Source: Lichtheimia corymbifera B2541
Lineage: Eukaryota > Mucoromycota > Mucoromycetes > Mucorales > Lichtheimiaceae
DNA: 64,000 nt
Reading direction: 5' to 3'
Assembly (NCBI GenBank): GCA_000697475.1
Contig: JNEU01001139.1
Span: 104,395-168,394, forward strand
Shown: in pieces, positions 1 to 10,969 of the stretch
Numbering within the stretch: the first letter of the stretch is position 1
How the letters are laid out: the number at the start of each line of letters is the position of its first letter
Program-made: the position numbers and the translations under genes
Notes under the pieces: generated by a model
The model's database searches: none
Seen by the model: the letters and a program-made list of their open reading frames with translations, nothing else
What the model was told of the DNA's origin: nothing

Positions 1-1
1 G

Positions 2-982
2 GCAACGACTGAAGGTTGTTTGGTTGCATCGACTGCACGAGGCTGCAAGGCTATAAACAAAGGCAGCGGAGCAAGAACCATTGTAACAGCGGATGGAATG
101 AGTCGAGGACCCTGTTTAAGTTTTCCCAGCATTATACAAGCAGGAGAATGCAAACACTGGATCGAGAATGACGGTAATCTTATCCTGACCGAGGCGTTCA
201 ACTCGACATCTCGATTTGCACGTTTAAGACAACTCAAAGTGACATTGGCTGGCAAGCTCGTTTATGTGCGGTTTACGACAACGACTGGGGATGCGATGGG
301 GATGAACATGATATCCAAAGGATGTGAAAAAGCCCTCAGTGTGCTTGGTGAGCGGTTTAGCGACATGCAAATTGTATCGTTATCAGGCAACTATTGCACC
401 GATAAAAAGCCGGCAGCTATCAACTGGATCGAAGGACGTGGTAAATCGGTTGTTGCAGAAGCTGTGATCCCAGGAACAGTGGTTGAAAAGGTGCTCAAAA
501 CAACCGTGGGTGCGATTGTGGAACTCAATATCAGCAAGAACTTGGTGGGCTCCGCGATGGCTGGTTCCGTGGGTGGTTTCAATGCACATGCTGCCAATAT
601 TCTTACAGCCATCTACCTTGCATCGGGTCAAGACCCTGCACAAAATGTCGAAAGCAGTAATTGTATCACACTTATGGACGCTGTCAACGATGGGAAAGAT
701 TTACATATCTCTTGTACGATGCCTAGCATTGAAGTGGGCACGGTGGGTGGTGGCACAATGCTTCCGCCTCAGCAGGCGATCCTTGATATGTTCGGTGTTC
801 GAGGTCCTCATCCGACTATTCCAGGCAACAATGCTCGTTATCTTGCACGTATCGTCTGTGCTGCAGTTATGGCTGGTGAATTGTCTTTATGTGCTGCTTT
901 GGCAGCTGGTCATCTTGTCAAGGCACATATGACTCATAACCGTGCTAGTAATAGTGCTCCTCCTTCTTGTATCAAATCTTGA
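2..982 (+). CDS. hmgR: HMG-CoA reductase, C-terminal catalytic part (5' end outside window)
   Basis: 3-hydroxy-3-methylglutaryl-CoA reductase makes mevalonate from HMG-CoA with NADPH, the controlling step of sterol and carotenoid precursor supply. The frame is open from base 2 with no start, so the membrane anchor and the ENVIG substrate-loop region lie to the left. About 326 residues of the catalytic domain are present. All four class I catalytic residues can be seen: Glu in [10 protein letters not shown], Lys in DKKPAAINW, Asp in GQDPAQN and His in HMTHNRA near the C-terminus. The cofactor motifs DAMGMNM and GTVGGGT are also there. No intron is needed in this part. The stop is TGA at 980-982. 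A thiolase from the same pathway lies 2 kb downstream in convergent orientation. Identification is firm; only the length is limited by the window. Confidence 0.97.
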   Translation, partial: ATTEGCLVASTARGCKAINKGSGARTIVTADGMSRGPCLSFPSIIQAGECKHWIENDGNLILTEAFNSTSRFARLRQLKVTLAGKLVYVRFTTTTGDAMGMNMISKGCEKALSVLGERFSDMQIVSLSGNYCTDKKPAAINWIEGRGKSVVAEAVIPGTVVEKVLKTTVGAIVELNISKNLVGSAMAGSVGGFNAHAANILTAIYLASGQDPAQNVESSNCITLMDAVNDGKDLHISCTMPSIEVGTVGGGTMLPPQQAILDMFGVRGPHPTIPGNNARYLARIVCAAVMAGELSLCAALAAGHLVKAHMTHNRASNSAPPSCIKS

Positions 983-1570
983 TTTCATTATACGCAAATA
1001 CCTTCGATCTATAAAAGTGCTTATATTCCTTAATAAACAAGTTCTACCCCGTCCCGAGTCTGGATCCGTTACTTTGTTGACATTGTTCTTCTTGTCCAAC
1101 CGTGAACAAGAAAATAGTTCACGTTTCACCATCTGAGTCCTCTTTATACACTGTGCTTTGATAAAGGCACATTTTGAAGCACACAGGGGGGTGTCATACT
1201 TTTGGTCACAACAAAGATGCATCACAATTATGCGTATCACTTTTAGCACCCGGCTGCTTTATTTGTCATATTAAATCATAAATGAAATGCTGTACATTAC
1301 GGTAAGCAGCAACAAGATCATAAAGGTAATGATAAAAGGAGAATATAGAAAAAAGAAGGGGATCAAAGGTTGCTCATGTGAGAAAAGTAGTGTAGCATTA
1401 CACTTTTTAAGGTCTGTGTCAAATGAGAGAGCGCTCAGGCTACACAAAATTTCAAAAAGTCGGCTGAAATCCGAGAGGAAAAGCGCATATACACGAAGAA
1501 CTCTTTATCCCAATCCACCTTTCTGTTTATCATGGGCTTCTCTCTTGCACCTCTCGCACATCTCTTCAAA
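983..1570. other. Intergenic: hmgR 3' region and upstream region of the NTF2-like gene
   Basis: About 590 bp with no convincing gene. It holds the 3' flank of hmgR and the promoter/5' leader of the next gene, with pyrimidine-rich sequence just before that start. The short frames here have no family resemblance. Confidence 0.6.
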
Positions 1571-2522
1571 ATGTCAGACTCGGATTCGGACACGGCATCT
1601 CAACACGATTCCCATGCTTCTCCTGCTGTACTTATCAAAAGTAAGTTCTCTCATTGACCCCATTGCTCAGCTTGTTGTTTCACTCATACCACATAAAAAG
1701 ATATCGTCAAAGACTTGTTTTCATATGACACGGTTAGACGTCGACGAATTCTCGAGTTCTATTTCGTCAAGGATGCAATTCTGACAACACCCCTGATTGC
1801 TGCACATGGCGTGGATGCCATATCAAAGTAAAGTATCTTACTTGCATAATGGAATACCTTCAATACGACGTCCTCTTAACTTGAATCAATGATAGTATTG
1901 GCAGCATTTGGCAGAATATCAATCGAAGCGAACCCACTATTACCAACATTGTGTTTGACGGGTATGTAAATGTCATGTCGGATATCACCTCCTTCATTGC
2001 TGACTCTTGTGTACTAAACCAACCAATTTAGTCGCACAGCCGTCGTCCATTATATTCAGAATATATCGCCCGCCGTACTACCCTCTCGTTACACTCTGCG
2101 TGTACCAGCCATTACAACGTTACACTTTAAGGAACAGGATGGTCTGATCAAGATTTACAGGCAAGATGATAGCTGGACTATGGAAGGTAATAAAACCAGG
2201 ACAGTGTAGTATAGTAAAAATACATGCAGGCTAATGATCCCATTTGACAGGCCTTATGCAATCGATCCCTGGTGCTAACTTTTGGTACAATCGCATCCTA
2301 CGTGTAGCCATGGGTAAAATGGCATCCATGATTGGCGATACTTTCCAGGACACCACATCATGGCAACAACACATGTATTCAACCGCTTGGGAGGAACAAG
2401 AGGAAATCGTTGTGGATGATAGTAAGCACGCCTACTGGCAGAAATTCGAGGAAGCCGAGGAAAAGAAACGATCCGCTGGCAACGAACTTGTGGAAGGCAT
2501 GATTGTGCTTGAGGACGCGTAA
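1571..2522 (+). CDS. NTF2-like (SnoaL/SigF-like fold) protein of unknown role
   Basis: Five exons (1571-1640, 1701-1827, 1896-1961, 2032-2186, 2251-2522) join to 690 nt, 229 residues. The protein starts with an acidic Ser/Asp tail (MSDSDSDTASQ). It continues with a domain of about 170 residues containing RRILEFYFVKDAIL, HGVDAISNIWQNI and TTLHFKEQDGLIKIYRQDD. This pattern of helix, strand and charged return strands resembles the NTF2-like/SnoaL-like proteins common in fungi. The C-terminal part (MGKMASMIGDTF, then a Glu-rich tail) is not typical of enzymes in that superfamily. An in-frame ATG at 1532 would add 13 residues; I prefer 1571, which has A at -3 and gives the acidic start. No catalytic residues can be assigned, so no function is claimed. 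Confidence 0.7.
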
Positions 2523-2919
2523 ACCCATTTCGTTGTTGTGATATACCCATCAACCTTCTCCCCACCTTTGCCATCTACACATTTATATCCTATCTATGTA
2601 TACACTTGAGCTGATATGTATCTGCTATTCGCTATTCTATTTAATAAACCTTCATGGAGAATGCTCGAAAAAGTTGTAAGCATCTATCGATTAGTATGTG
2701 GATCATAGCCGTAGGCTGAAGATTAAGACCGGCCGATAGAAGAAAAAAGGGATCTTTGACTTTTCGCGCATAGCCACTTATCTTTGAATAAAAAAAAACC
2801 TCCAACATTTGCAGCATATATCTCTCTCTCAAGGATTGTTTCTAAATATCGTTTATATTGTTATGTAAAACGGGAATCGTTATATCTGTACATGGCGTGT
2901 TGATAAGGGAAAATCGTGC
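2523..2919. other. Convergent 3' flanks
   Basis: About 400 bp between two convergent stops. AT-rich, with AATAAA-like signals such as the one near 2641. No gene seen. Confidence 0.6.
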
Positions 2920-4858
2920 TTATTCTCTCTGGATGACGATTGCACTGGCAGCACCACCACCATTGCACACACCAGCAGCACCAAGCTCACCCGACTTGAG
3001 CAAGTGAGTAAGGGTGACAATGATACGAGAACCGGAGGAGCTATTAAAGAATGCTTAGTATCACCATTAATAAATACCATGACTTTAGCACTTACCCAAT
3101 AGGATGGCCCAATGCAACAGCACCACCAGCAACGTTAACCTTGGCGGGATCAAGACCAAGGATCTAGAAAAAGGTCATATATGAGCACTATTGGATACAT
3201 TATATAAAGTGAATGAATTTACCTTCTCGTTGGCCTTAGCGACAACACTGAAAGCTTCGTTCAACTCAAACAAGCTGATATCCTTGATGTCAACACCAGC
3301 CTTCTTCAAAGCAATAGGAAGAGCCATGCTGGGAGCGATAGTGAAATCAATAGGAGCAGTGGCGGCATCAGCGTAGGCAAGGATACGAGCCAAAGGCTTG
3401 ACACCCAATTCCTCAGCCTTTTGACGGCTCATGAGCACCAAAGCAGAAGCACCGTCGTTGATGGTGCTGGCATTAGCAGCAGTAACAGTACCTAAATAAC
3501 CCCACCATCCCTTAGAACCAGCGACATGCTACTACCAATCCAGTATTCCATCCTTACCATCCTTTTGGAAAACAGGGCGCAAAGTGGGGATCTTTTCGTA
3601 CTTTACGTTCTTGTATTCCTCATCCTCTTTGACGATCACTTCACCCTTCTTGGACTTGATTGAAACGGGAACAATTTCATTGTCAAAGACACCGTTCTAA
3701 CAATACAACATCAATAACATGTTTTGGTATTTCTCATTGTTTTCCTTTTTCCTTACCTCCCAAGCCTTGGCAGCACGACGATAAGACTCCAAAGCGTGAG
3801 CATCCTGCTCCTCACGGCTAATGTTTTGGACCTTGGCGGTATTCTCAGCGCAGTTACCCTATTCACATTAATGAGCACCAGCTATATCCACTTGAAGTCA
3901 ATATGATGATTACCATGCTATAAAAGAAATAAAGAGTCAATTGACATGTTCCAACAATTTTTCCCACGGGGGAGCAATTTACTTACTGAATCTGGTTGTA
4001 GACATCCCACAAACCATCCTTGATAATAGCATCAGAGAGTTGTTGATGACCAAAGAGAAGGTTACGCTTGGAGTAATAGCTATTCGAGTGACGTATCAGC
4101 AACATGGCATCATGATCCACACACTAGCTTTATGTACTTACGGAGCGTTGGACATGCTTTCCATACCACCAGCCAACATGATATCACGATCACCAAGCTT
4201 GATAGATTGAGCAGCCATCATGACAGCCTTCATACCGGAGGAGCACACCTTGTTGATGGTGGTAGCTTCAGTGCTTTCAGGGCAACCTAAAGTGAATGTA
4301 TGAGTATGATTTGCGGGGGAACGGAATGATCCGGGGATAGCAATCTAATTAGTCATGCTTTTAGTTTACCCGCTTCAAGCACGACTTGACGTGCAGGTGC
4401 TTGGCCGAGATTGCCCTGGAGAACATTGCCAATGTAAGCCTCCTCAATTTGCTCGGGCTTCAAGCCTGAACAATGGTAACCACTTTAGTGTCTTGGCCAT
4501 GGTGACAATGCGTTCGCTCATTCATTCCACTTACCAGCACGCTCAATGGCTCCACGAGCAGCAATGGCACCAAGGTTGGGAGCTGACAAGGACTTCAAGC
4601 TACCGTTGAAGCAGCCGACAGGGGTACGAACAGCACTGGCAATGACAACGTCCTAATTGATATATATACATGTATTGTCAATATTCCCATATCACTGAAT
4701 AAAACGATACACATACATTGGGCGACTTGGTTGCATAGTTACGAGCGACGAACTAAAAATGGGATAATGTTTGTTGAGCTATTTATATTTATACACACAT
4801 CAAAGGATCATTGTAAACGTACAAGGCGAGCAGGACGAGCAGCTTGTCTGGAGAACAT
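2920..4858 (-). CDS. ERG10: Acetyl-CoA C-acetyltransferase (acetoacetyl-CoA thiolase), probably mitochondrial
   Basis: Thiolase II: two acetyl-CoA give acetoacetyl-CoA (first mevalonate step) or the reverse in ketone and isoleucine breakdown. Twelve exons read on the minus strand (4858-4823, 4752-4717, 4652-4535, 4465-4370, 4286-4142, 4079-3987, 3917-3914, 3858-3757, 3696-3558, 3491-3223, 3163-3096, 3040-2920) sum to 1227 nt, 408 residues, the usual length. The nucleophile Cys is in [10 protein letters not shown], and the catalytic His and Cys are in ALGHPIG and CNGGGAAS. The N-terminus [19 protein letters not shown] is Arg-rich without acids, like a mitochondrial presequence of ACAT1 type; a cytosolic ERG10 usually lacks one. 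The seventh exon is only 4 nt (CATG) and is needed to give the conserved [10 protein letters not shown]. Identification is firm; localisation is inferred. Confidence 0.95.
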
Positions 4859-5188
4859 GGTAGCAAAGAGAGAGAGAAAGATATGCTTTTTTTTCATGTG
4901 CCAGTGATCCATAGAATTTAAGTCATCCAACTTTCCCACACCAGCTGCCAACTCCGAAGATATACGAGTAGTAGGTTAAAAGTGTATTGTTTATATGTCT
5001 TTGATTAACCGGAACAAGCGAATCAAATATGTGTGTGTCTGTGTACGTGCGTGTGTGTGTGCGTGTGAGAATTGGGAGGAGAATGACAAGGATAACTAGT
5101 GTTGGTAATAATAAGAATGAAAACTATGACTTGTTGAGTGATTGATAGTAGTAGAATGGGTGTTGAAGTGGAGGGTAACATGCAGTGA
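4859..5188. other. Thiolase promoter and 3' flank of the coiled-coil gene
   Basis: 330 bp. Contains a GT-rich run near 5025-5065 (poly-CA on the gene strand). No coding sequence seen. Confidence 0.55.
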
Positions 5189-7646
5189 TTATGAGAGTGG
5201 AATAGCGTTGCCTTCGAGCAATTTTTCGATCCAATACAAAATTATCTCCAGGATCTTGCTTCGAGAACCACCTTGTTGAGAAGCAACAGCAACCAGTGCT
5301 TGTTCCCAACTTCCAGGATGGCCATCCAGCAAAAAGGTCGACGTGACTATGCCAAAGATATACACAAGCAGGGTATACAATGCAAATGTAGCTGTGTTGG
5401 TTACTGCTCGATCATTGGGTCGTACAAGTGCTTGATGATGTTCATTGAAGGACGGTGACGAAGGTGACGCTATCATGGCTGCAACTGCATGTGCCGTTGA
5501 CTAAGCCGTCTGACGTTAAAACAGGGTCGATCCTCATCTCATTGGGTGAATCTCCCCCCCTCCTACTCACCTCGTTCAAATCTTGTATTGTACGTCGCTT
5601 GCCAGTCATTTTGCGTTTTCTTAGCCTTGATTGTGCCCAAACATCACCCATATCAATTGCTGTGTCTGTCTCTGATGATTTCACAGCCGGAATCTGGATC
5701 GCAAAAGGTTCGTCTGTATAGGTGCTGGTAGAAATATCAAGCTCCTCAACATCATCTTGACGTTCCGGAAACCGCGTTCTTAAATGTGCAAGCTCGCTGA
5801 CCAAAGACTCGTTCTCCAAATCCAGGGCTCGTTTCAGCTGTGCCAATTCCTGGTTGACTACATAAACTGTCATTATCAATCCTAATAATATCCTGCATTC
5901 CTATTTACCTCGATCCAAGTCTTCCATAGCTACGCTGGCCTGTGTCTTGTAATAATCTTTCTCATTTTCCACCGACTTGAGTCGTTCCTCAGCATCCACA
6001 GGTGTCTCTTCTAGTTGTCCTTCTAATTCACTATGCAATGTCTTGAATAAAACTCATCAGCTGTTGTATCATCACTACCCATAGGGCCATCACACACTTA
6101 CATTTGCTGGTGAGGGTGGTTTGAATAAATCAGGCACAGCTCCATCTGGATGCAAATCATTGCGTGATTCAATGTCTAATTTAAGGCTGTCAATGATGTC
6201 CTTGAGTCGCTCATTCTCGGTCCGCTGTTCTTCAAGCTGCATATGTGTTTGCTGTGATGAAACCAATTCACGTTCAAGGCTGTTCTGAAGCTCCATAAGC
6301 CGATTGCGTTCCTCGTTCAAATGTTTGAATTCATGGTTGATAGCACTGAGCAATGCTTCGGTCTTTTGTAACTCCAATTCCTTATGTCGCAGCATATCTT
6401 GTAACTCCTGAGCTTCCTCTACAATGCAAGCCACATGAATATCATTCATCAAAAAAAAAACCCTCCCATGTCCATATGACTTACGACATTTCTCTTCAAA
6501 GAGGCGTTTGATTGATAGGTAGATTTGTTTTTGGTCTGTTTCAGATCTTTCGATGCGTGCAATGTGTGCCTCGAGCTATCAAATTGGGAATGTACGATGT
6601 TTGTATATGATTAAAAAAAGCATCCTTTCACGTGAAGATCTTTGATCACTTACAGCGCCTATTTGATCCAAACTGCTTTTCTCTTTGTTCTTGTATTCAA
6701 GAATTTCACGTTTTTGTTTCACGACCTCCTGTGTCATATCATCCACCCGGTTCTGTAGCTGTGTGATGCGATCTTCATTGTCACGTGTCATGGAAGCAAC
6801 GCTTCTTTCCGAAGCTTTGAGGCGCCTGGTGAGCTGTAACGACCTCCGATAATATTGAGCAACATTGACATGCTATTTCAATCCATTATCAGTTGACATG
6901 GGTCATGATCCTACCCCATCCCTTATATACACGCACACACACTCCTTGACCTTTCCCCTTGTCAACACGACATGATCCCCATAAAAGAAAGATGAAAATA
7001 CCTCTTCTTGTTCTTCACCCGAGATAATAGCATCTTGGTTCATTGGCTTGGTGTTTTGATTGTCTTTTTCTCGATGATCCATGTGCATAGTGTCCTCATT
7101 GTTTAGTGCCTGATGGGTTCATGCTTAAATATTATTCGGACTTTGGTTGCTTAATTACATATCCACGTACCTTGTCGACAGGTTCATTGTCGTCGTCGTG
7201 GTCGTCGTTGCTGTCGTCTTCATACAGTGAAGGACGTCGATAATTATCAGCAAGAGGAGCCGAGGTACGAGGTCGTGCAGCGTATATTTCTTCAGAAGTC
7301 GAGTTGTTGGGAAACATGACTTTGAGTAGGTTGAGGATATCTTCTGCCGTCATCTCCAAGTCAGGATTGGCGTTGCAATAAGGTTGAATGGCTGTTTTCT
7401 GATCGAGTGTCAAGAGGACAACGTCATGTTCTCGTTCGAATTCGTCCATGACAGTCAAGAGGTCTCGAGTGAAGATGACACCGCCTTGATTATGCTGAGA
7501 CACGAGTCGCTTGAACTGGACCTTGAGTACCGCGTGAGGTATAGGCCGTTGTTTATTTGTTGTTGGCTAAAGATAGACACTGTTAGCGTAAGCAATAAAG
7601 TAAATGGAGTGTTGGTTACCATGGAATGGCATTCTGTAGTTGCCAT
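5189..7646 (-). CDS. Coiled-coil protein with C-terminal membrane anchor, possible KASH/LINC-type
   Basis: Nine exons (7646-7620, 7566-7171, 7109-7002, 6872-6654, 6575-6485, 6418-6102, 6041-5909, 5857-5571, 5500-5189) sum to 1890 nt, 629 residues. In order: a globular N-terminal segment (about residues 10-95, EF-hand-like helix pattern, e.g. RDLLTVMDEFEREHDVVLL); an acidic Asp-rich stretch (EDDSNDDHDDDNEP); long heptad-rich coiled coils (about 185-460, many Leu/Glu/Gln/Lys); a basic patch (RLRKRKMTGKRR); one hydrophobic span (FALYTLLVYIFGIVTSTFLL); and a tail of about 45 residues ending AIPLS. That order recalls KASH5/Kms-type proteins that link the nuclear envelope or spindle pole body to the cytoskeleton. 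The tail lacks a clear PPPX ending, so this is a hypothesis. The last acceptor (TTAG before 5500) gives the only in-frame route to the membrane span. Confidence 0.72.
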
Positions 7647-8995
7647 GGTGACAACTCGAAATAGAAAAAGAGTGAAAGAGCGAAAGAAAGAGAGAGCGAG
7701 AGAAAATGTGTGTGTGAAATAGGAGGGAACGTGGGTGCTGACAAGTGACTAGTGTGTGTATGTGGATATGATATGAATGATAATGGGGCGTACAAGAAGA
7801 AGCAAATGAAAATGATAGACTATCCCCAATCATGTTTTTGTCTTTCACTCTGTATTCCATAATGAACAATGTGTCTTAATGGGGCATTGGGGGAGACATG
7901 GCTGATTGTATTGATTTACCCGGTTACAGCGCAGATCATACCATATCTCGGTAATATATCGCATGTGCTCTTTTTAGCACACTACCACAATGAAGTATTT
8001 CTCAACAACATCATGTCAATGATATCAATGAACATTACATTATTCTCATCATCTCACGATCAATGACGCTATCTTTTTCTGCCCCAGGGGTTAGTCAAAA
8101 ATAGGAAACCAGCTAGTTTGTTTGATGGCCACAGTGGATGATGATATTACTTTGCCACTCTAGTATTAAATATCATACCTTATACTTGTTCTTTTTCATG
8201 CATAGTAGCTGATTGATGGATGTAGAAACTATAAATGTGAATGGTGATGCAAAGGCAGGGTCTTCGTTAATTATCAAGATGCAAGGGGGGAAATTTATTT
8301 TTATGGTAAACATGTCATTCGATAGAGCCAATGTGGAGAGAAAGGTGTTCTCCTTTATGCTTGCGATAAACTATGAGCACATGCATGAGGGAAGCTAATG
8401 AAACCAAAACACGCCATCTTTAGGTTATGCAACGGTGCACAAAACATGTCACGTGGTTGTTCGGTGCATCCGACGAGAAATTACCGGGCGGGGCACTATC
8501 GGCTGCATTGTATGGCGGCATCCCAGCCCATTTGTGAACCTCCTCTTTCTCGCCGTATAAGGTACTAATGGATAGCAAGGAACACTTGCAATGGGGTGAA
8601 GGATGGATGGATGGGTATTTGGATGATGGGATAACGATGGATGAAACGAATGATCGACACCAAAACAACATTATCGACAACCACCACTCGAACACATCCA
8701 GTATTACACGCACTCGCCACACACACACGCACACACACATAAAGATATCGATAATCCATCAACCTGTATCGACAACTCACATGATCTACTGCATCATTAT
8801 ACAAAGGATGGATGGATGAACGTATGGATACGACGATAAATGTATTCGATACACCTTTAACGACAACTTGCAACGATTGATATACAGACATGCGATACAT
8901 TTGGAAGGGGGAATTGTGGAGAATGGGGTTAACAGGGCATGGAGTACTCTACAATGAGAATGGCAAATACTTATTATCCTTGTTGCATAGCAAAA
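7647..8995. other. Intergenic region with GGAT and CA simple repeats
   Basis: 1.35 kb between the divergent start of the coiled-coil gene and eL6. Contains GGAT tracts at about 8601-8614 and 8806-8818 and a CA run near 8719-8741. No gene is supported. Whether eL6 has a 5' non-coding exon here cannot be decided. Confidence 0.55.
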
Positions 8996-9834
8996 ATGGC
9001 CCACGCACCAAGAAACAGCTTCCTTGTTCCCGGCGTTGCTCGCTACAGCCGATCCAACATGTATGCCAAGAAGGCTCTTCACAAGCGCCAAAAGAAGGGT
9101 GTCACTGCTCCTGCTAAGCAAGCTGCTGCTGACAAGACCGTTGAAGTCAAGGGTGCCAAGAATGGTGGCAAGCGTGTGATCCCTGCTGAAAAGGCTCCTC
9201 GTTTCTACCCTGCTGAGGATGTCCCTAAGCCCAAGGCTTCCCGCAAGTCTCCCAAGACTGCTGCTCTTCGCAAGTCCATCACCCCTGGCACCGTTGTCAT
9301 CCTTCTTGCTGGTCGTCATCAAGGCAAGCGTGTTATTGCTCTTAAGCAACTTGACAGTGGTCTTTTGCTCGTCACTGGTCCCTTCAAGGTCAACGGTGTT
9401 CCTCTTCGTCGTGTCAACCAAGCCTACGTCATTGCCACTTCCACCAAGGTCGATATCTCTGGTGTCAAGGTATGGTACCATACATGTTGTTGAGAAGGAA
9501 GGATGGATTACTTACCTACGGATGATTTAGATTGATGACAAGATCAACGATGCTTACTTCTCCAAGAAGGGTGACAAGCAACAAAAGCAATTCCTTGAAG
9601 GTGAAAAGGTAAAGATATATATATACAGTGGATGATTGGAGAAGACTATGGGTAACTGACATATGCATGATTCAACAGAAGAAGGCTGCTCTTCCTGAAT
9701 CCAAGGTTGCTGACCAAAAGGCCGTTGACAAGGCTATCCTTGAATCTGTCAAGAAGACCCCCTTCCTTACTTCCTACTTGTCTTCTACCTTCTCCCTCAA
9801 GAAGGGTCAGTTCCCCCACGCCATGAAGTTCTAA
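8996..9834 (+). CDS. RPL6: 60S ribosomal protein eL6 (L6)
   Basis: Large-subunit ribosomal protein. Three exons (8996-9469, 9531-9608, 9679-9834) sum to 708 nt, 235 residues. The start [19 protein letters not shown] is preceded by AAAA, a good context. The KOW-like core [19 protein letters not shown] and the following [19 protein letters not shown] are diagnostic for eL6. The Lys-rich C-terminal part ends in [12 protein letters not shown]. Codon use is strongly biased to C-ending codons, as in EF-1alpha and P0 in this window, consistent with very high expression. Confidence 0.97.
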
Positions 9835-10385
9835 GCAGTGCCTAACTTTGTGTTGGACGGTGAATAAAATAACATTATTTGTGTAAAGCAATGTCATAAA
9901 TGGTAGCGGTGAGCAAGAAATACCAATGAATGATACAAGTTAGCGTTTGGCAATAATAGGATGTAGCGATACAGTCTTCATGATCCACGACAAGGAGCCA
10001 GGCAGTTTAATATGGTCTTCCATGGTTGACTTGTTGATAGCTGATAGCCACTTTTTCTTACCACAGAGCTCAGACCTTTTCTCATGGATGACATGTGAAC
10101 GATTCTCCTGCTTCAGTCCAACATTACCATCATTCAATTGCTTTGATCCGAACTGATTTGATTGAGCTACGGTCAAAGAGAGTGTACTGGTTGTTTGAGC
10201 GTAGCTGGCTCAAATCTGCTCGGATCAAGAAAGTTGAAATATGGACATGATGGGCTGGAGAAGGAGAATCATTCGCATGCATTGGAATGGACAAAAGCTG
10301 GGGAGTAGGGATAAAAGGCTATTAGCTACCAATGATGTGCTGTCGCTGAATAGTGTTTAAAGTTGCCATTCATTGATCGCTCCAG
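9835..10385. other. eL6 3' flank and unassigned sequence with a possible repeat relic
   Basis: 550 bp with no gene. Around 10098-10130 a stretch beginning GAACGATT resembles part of the repeat at 11808-11850 (GAACGATT, one mismatch, then TCCTGCTTCA), which suggests an old, decayed piece of the same repeat family. Confidence 0.4.
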
Positions 10386-10969
10386 TCATGCAAATGAGTT
10401 GCGTTACACAAGCACGGCCCTGCGCACCTTCCGCTCTATTAGAGTCTACCTACATGACAATGAACAAACACCACCTTTCATATAGCATTATGGTTAGAGC
10501 ATAGTAAAAACATAAAGATGCCTTTATCTCTAAACTTTACAATGAAGCGTGGGGTCTTCAATCGAACAAAGTTGCTCGTCGGGGTGAAGCGCACCTTGTG
10601 TGGAAGTTTCACGATCGTCGTGGCCATTCTCAGATTCACCCAATGTCACCACCAGCCAAAGTGGAACAGGTCGACCTCTTGAATTTTTTTTCCACTTTGG
10701 CTGGTGGTGACATTGCGAAATTTGGGATTGGCGAGCCTGATCGTGAAACTTGCACCCAAGGTGCGCTTCATCCCGACGAGCAACTCTGTTCTATTAAAGA
10801 GCCCACGTTTCATTGTAAAGTTTAGAGATACAGGCACCTTTGTGTTTTACATATGCTGTAAGCGTGATGCCATATGTAAAGTGATCTTGGTTCATTGTCA
10901 AGCAGCTAGAGCCTAATAGAGCCAAAGATGCAGAGGGACGTGTTTGTGTAATACAGCTCATTTGCATGA
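10386..10969. repeat. Fold-back element: imperfect palindrome with arms of about 280 bp
   Basis: Left arm 10386-10665 and right arm 10691-10969 are inverted copies with indels and mismatches. The outer ends match as TCATGCAAATGAG (10386-10398) and CTCATTTGCATGA (10957-10969). The inner ends are a perfect 25-bp inverted repeat (10641-10665 with 10691-10715). The 25-bp spacer holds the palindrome AGGTCGACCT (10668-10677). Each arm carries one degenerate module of the type found in the neighbouring array. No transposase frame is present. Confidence 0.85.

Noticed and set aside
8786..9481. A 231-codon frame antisense to eL6
   Set aside because: Shadow of eL6; its extra part translates intergenic GGAT/CA repeats.
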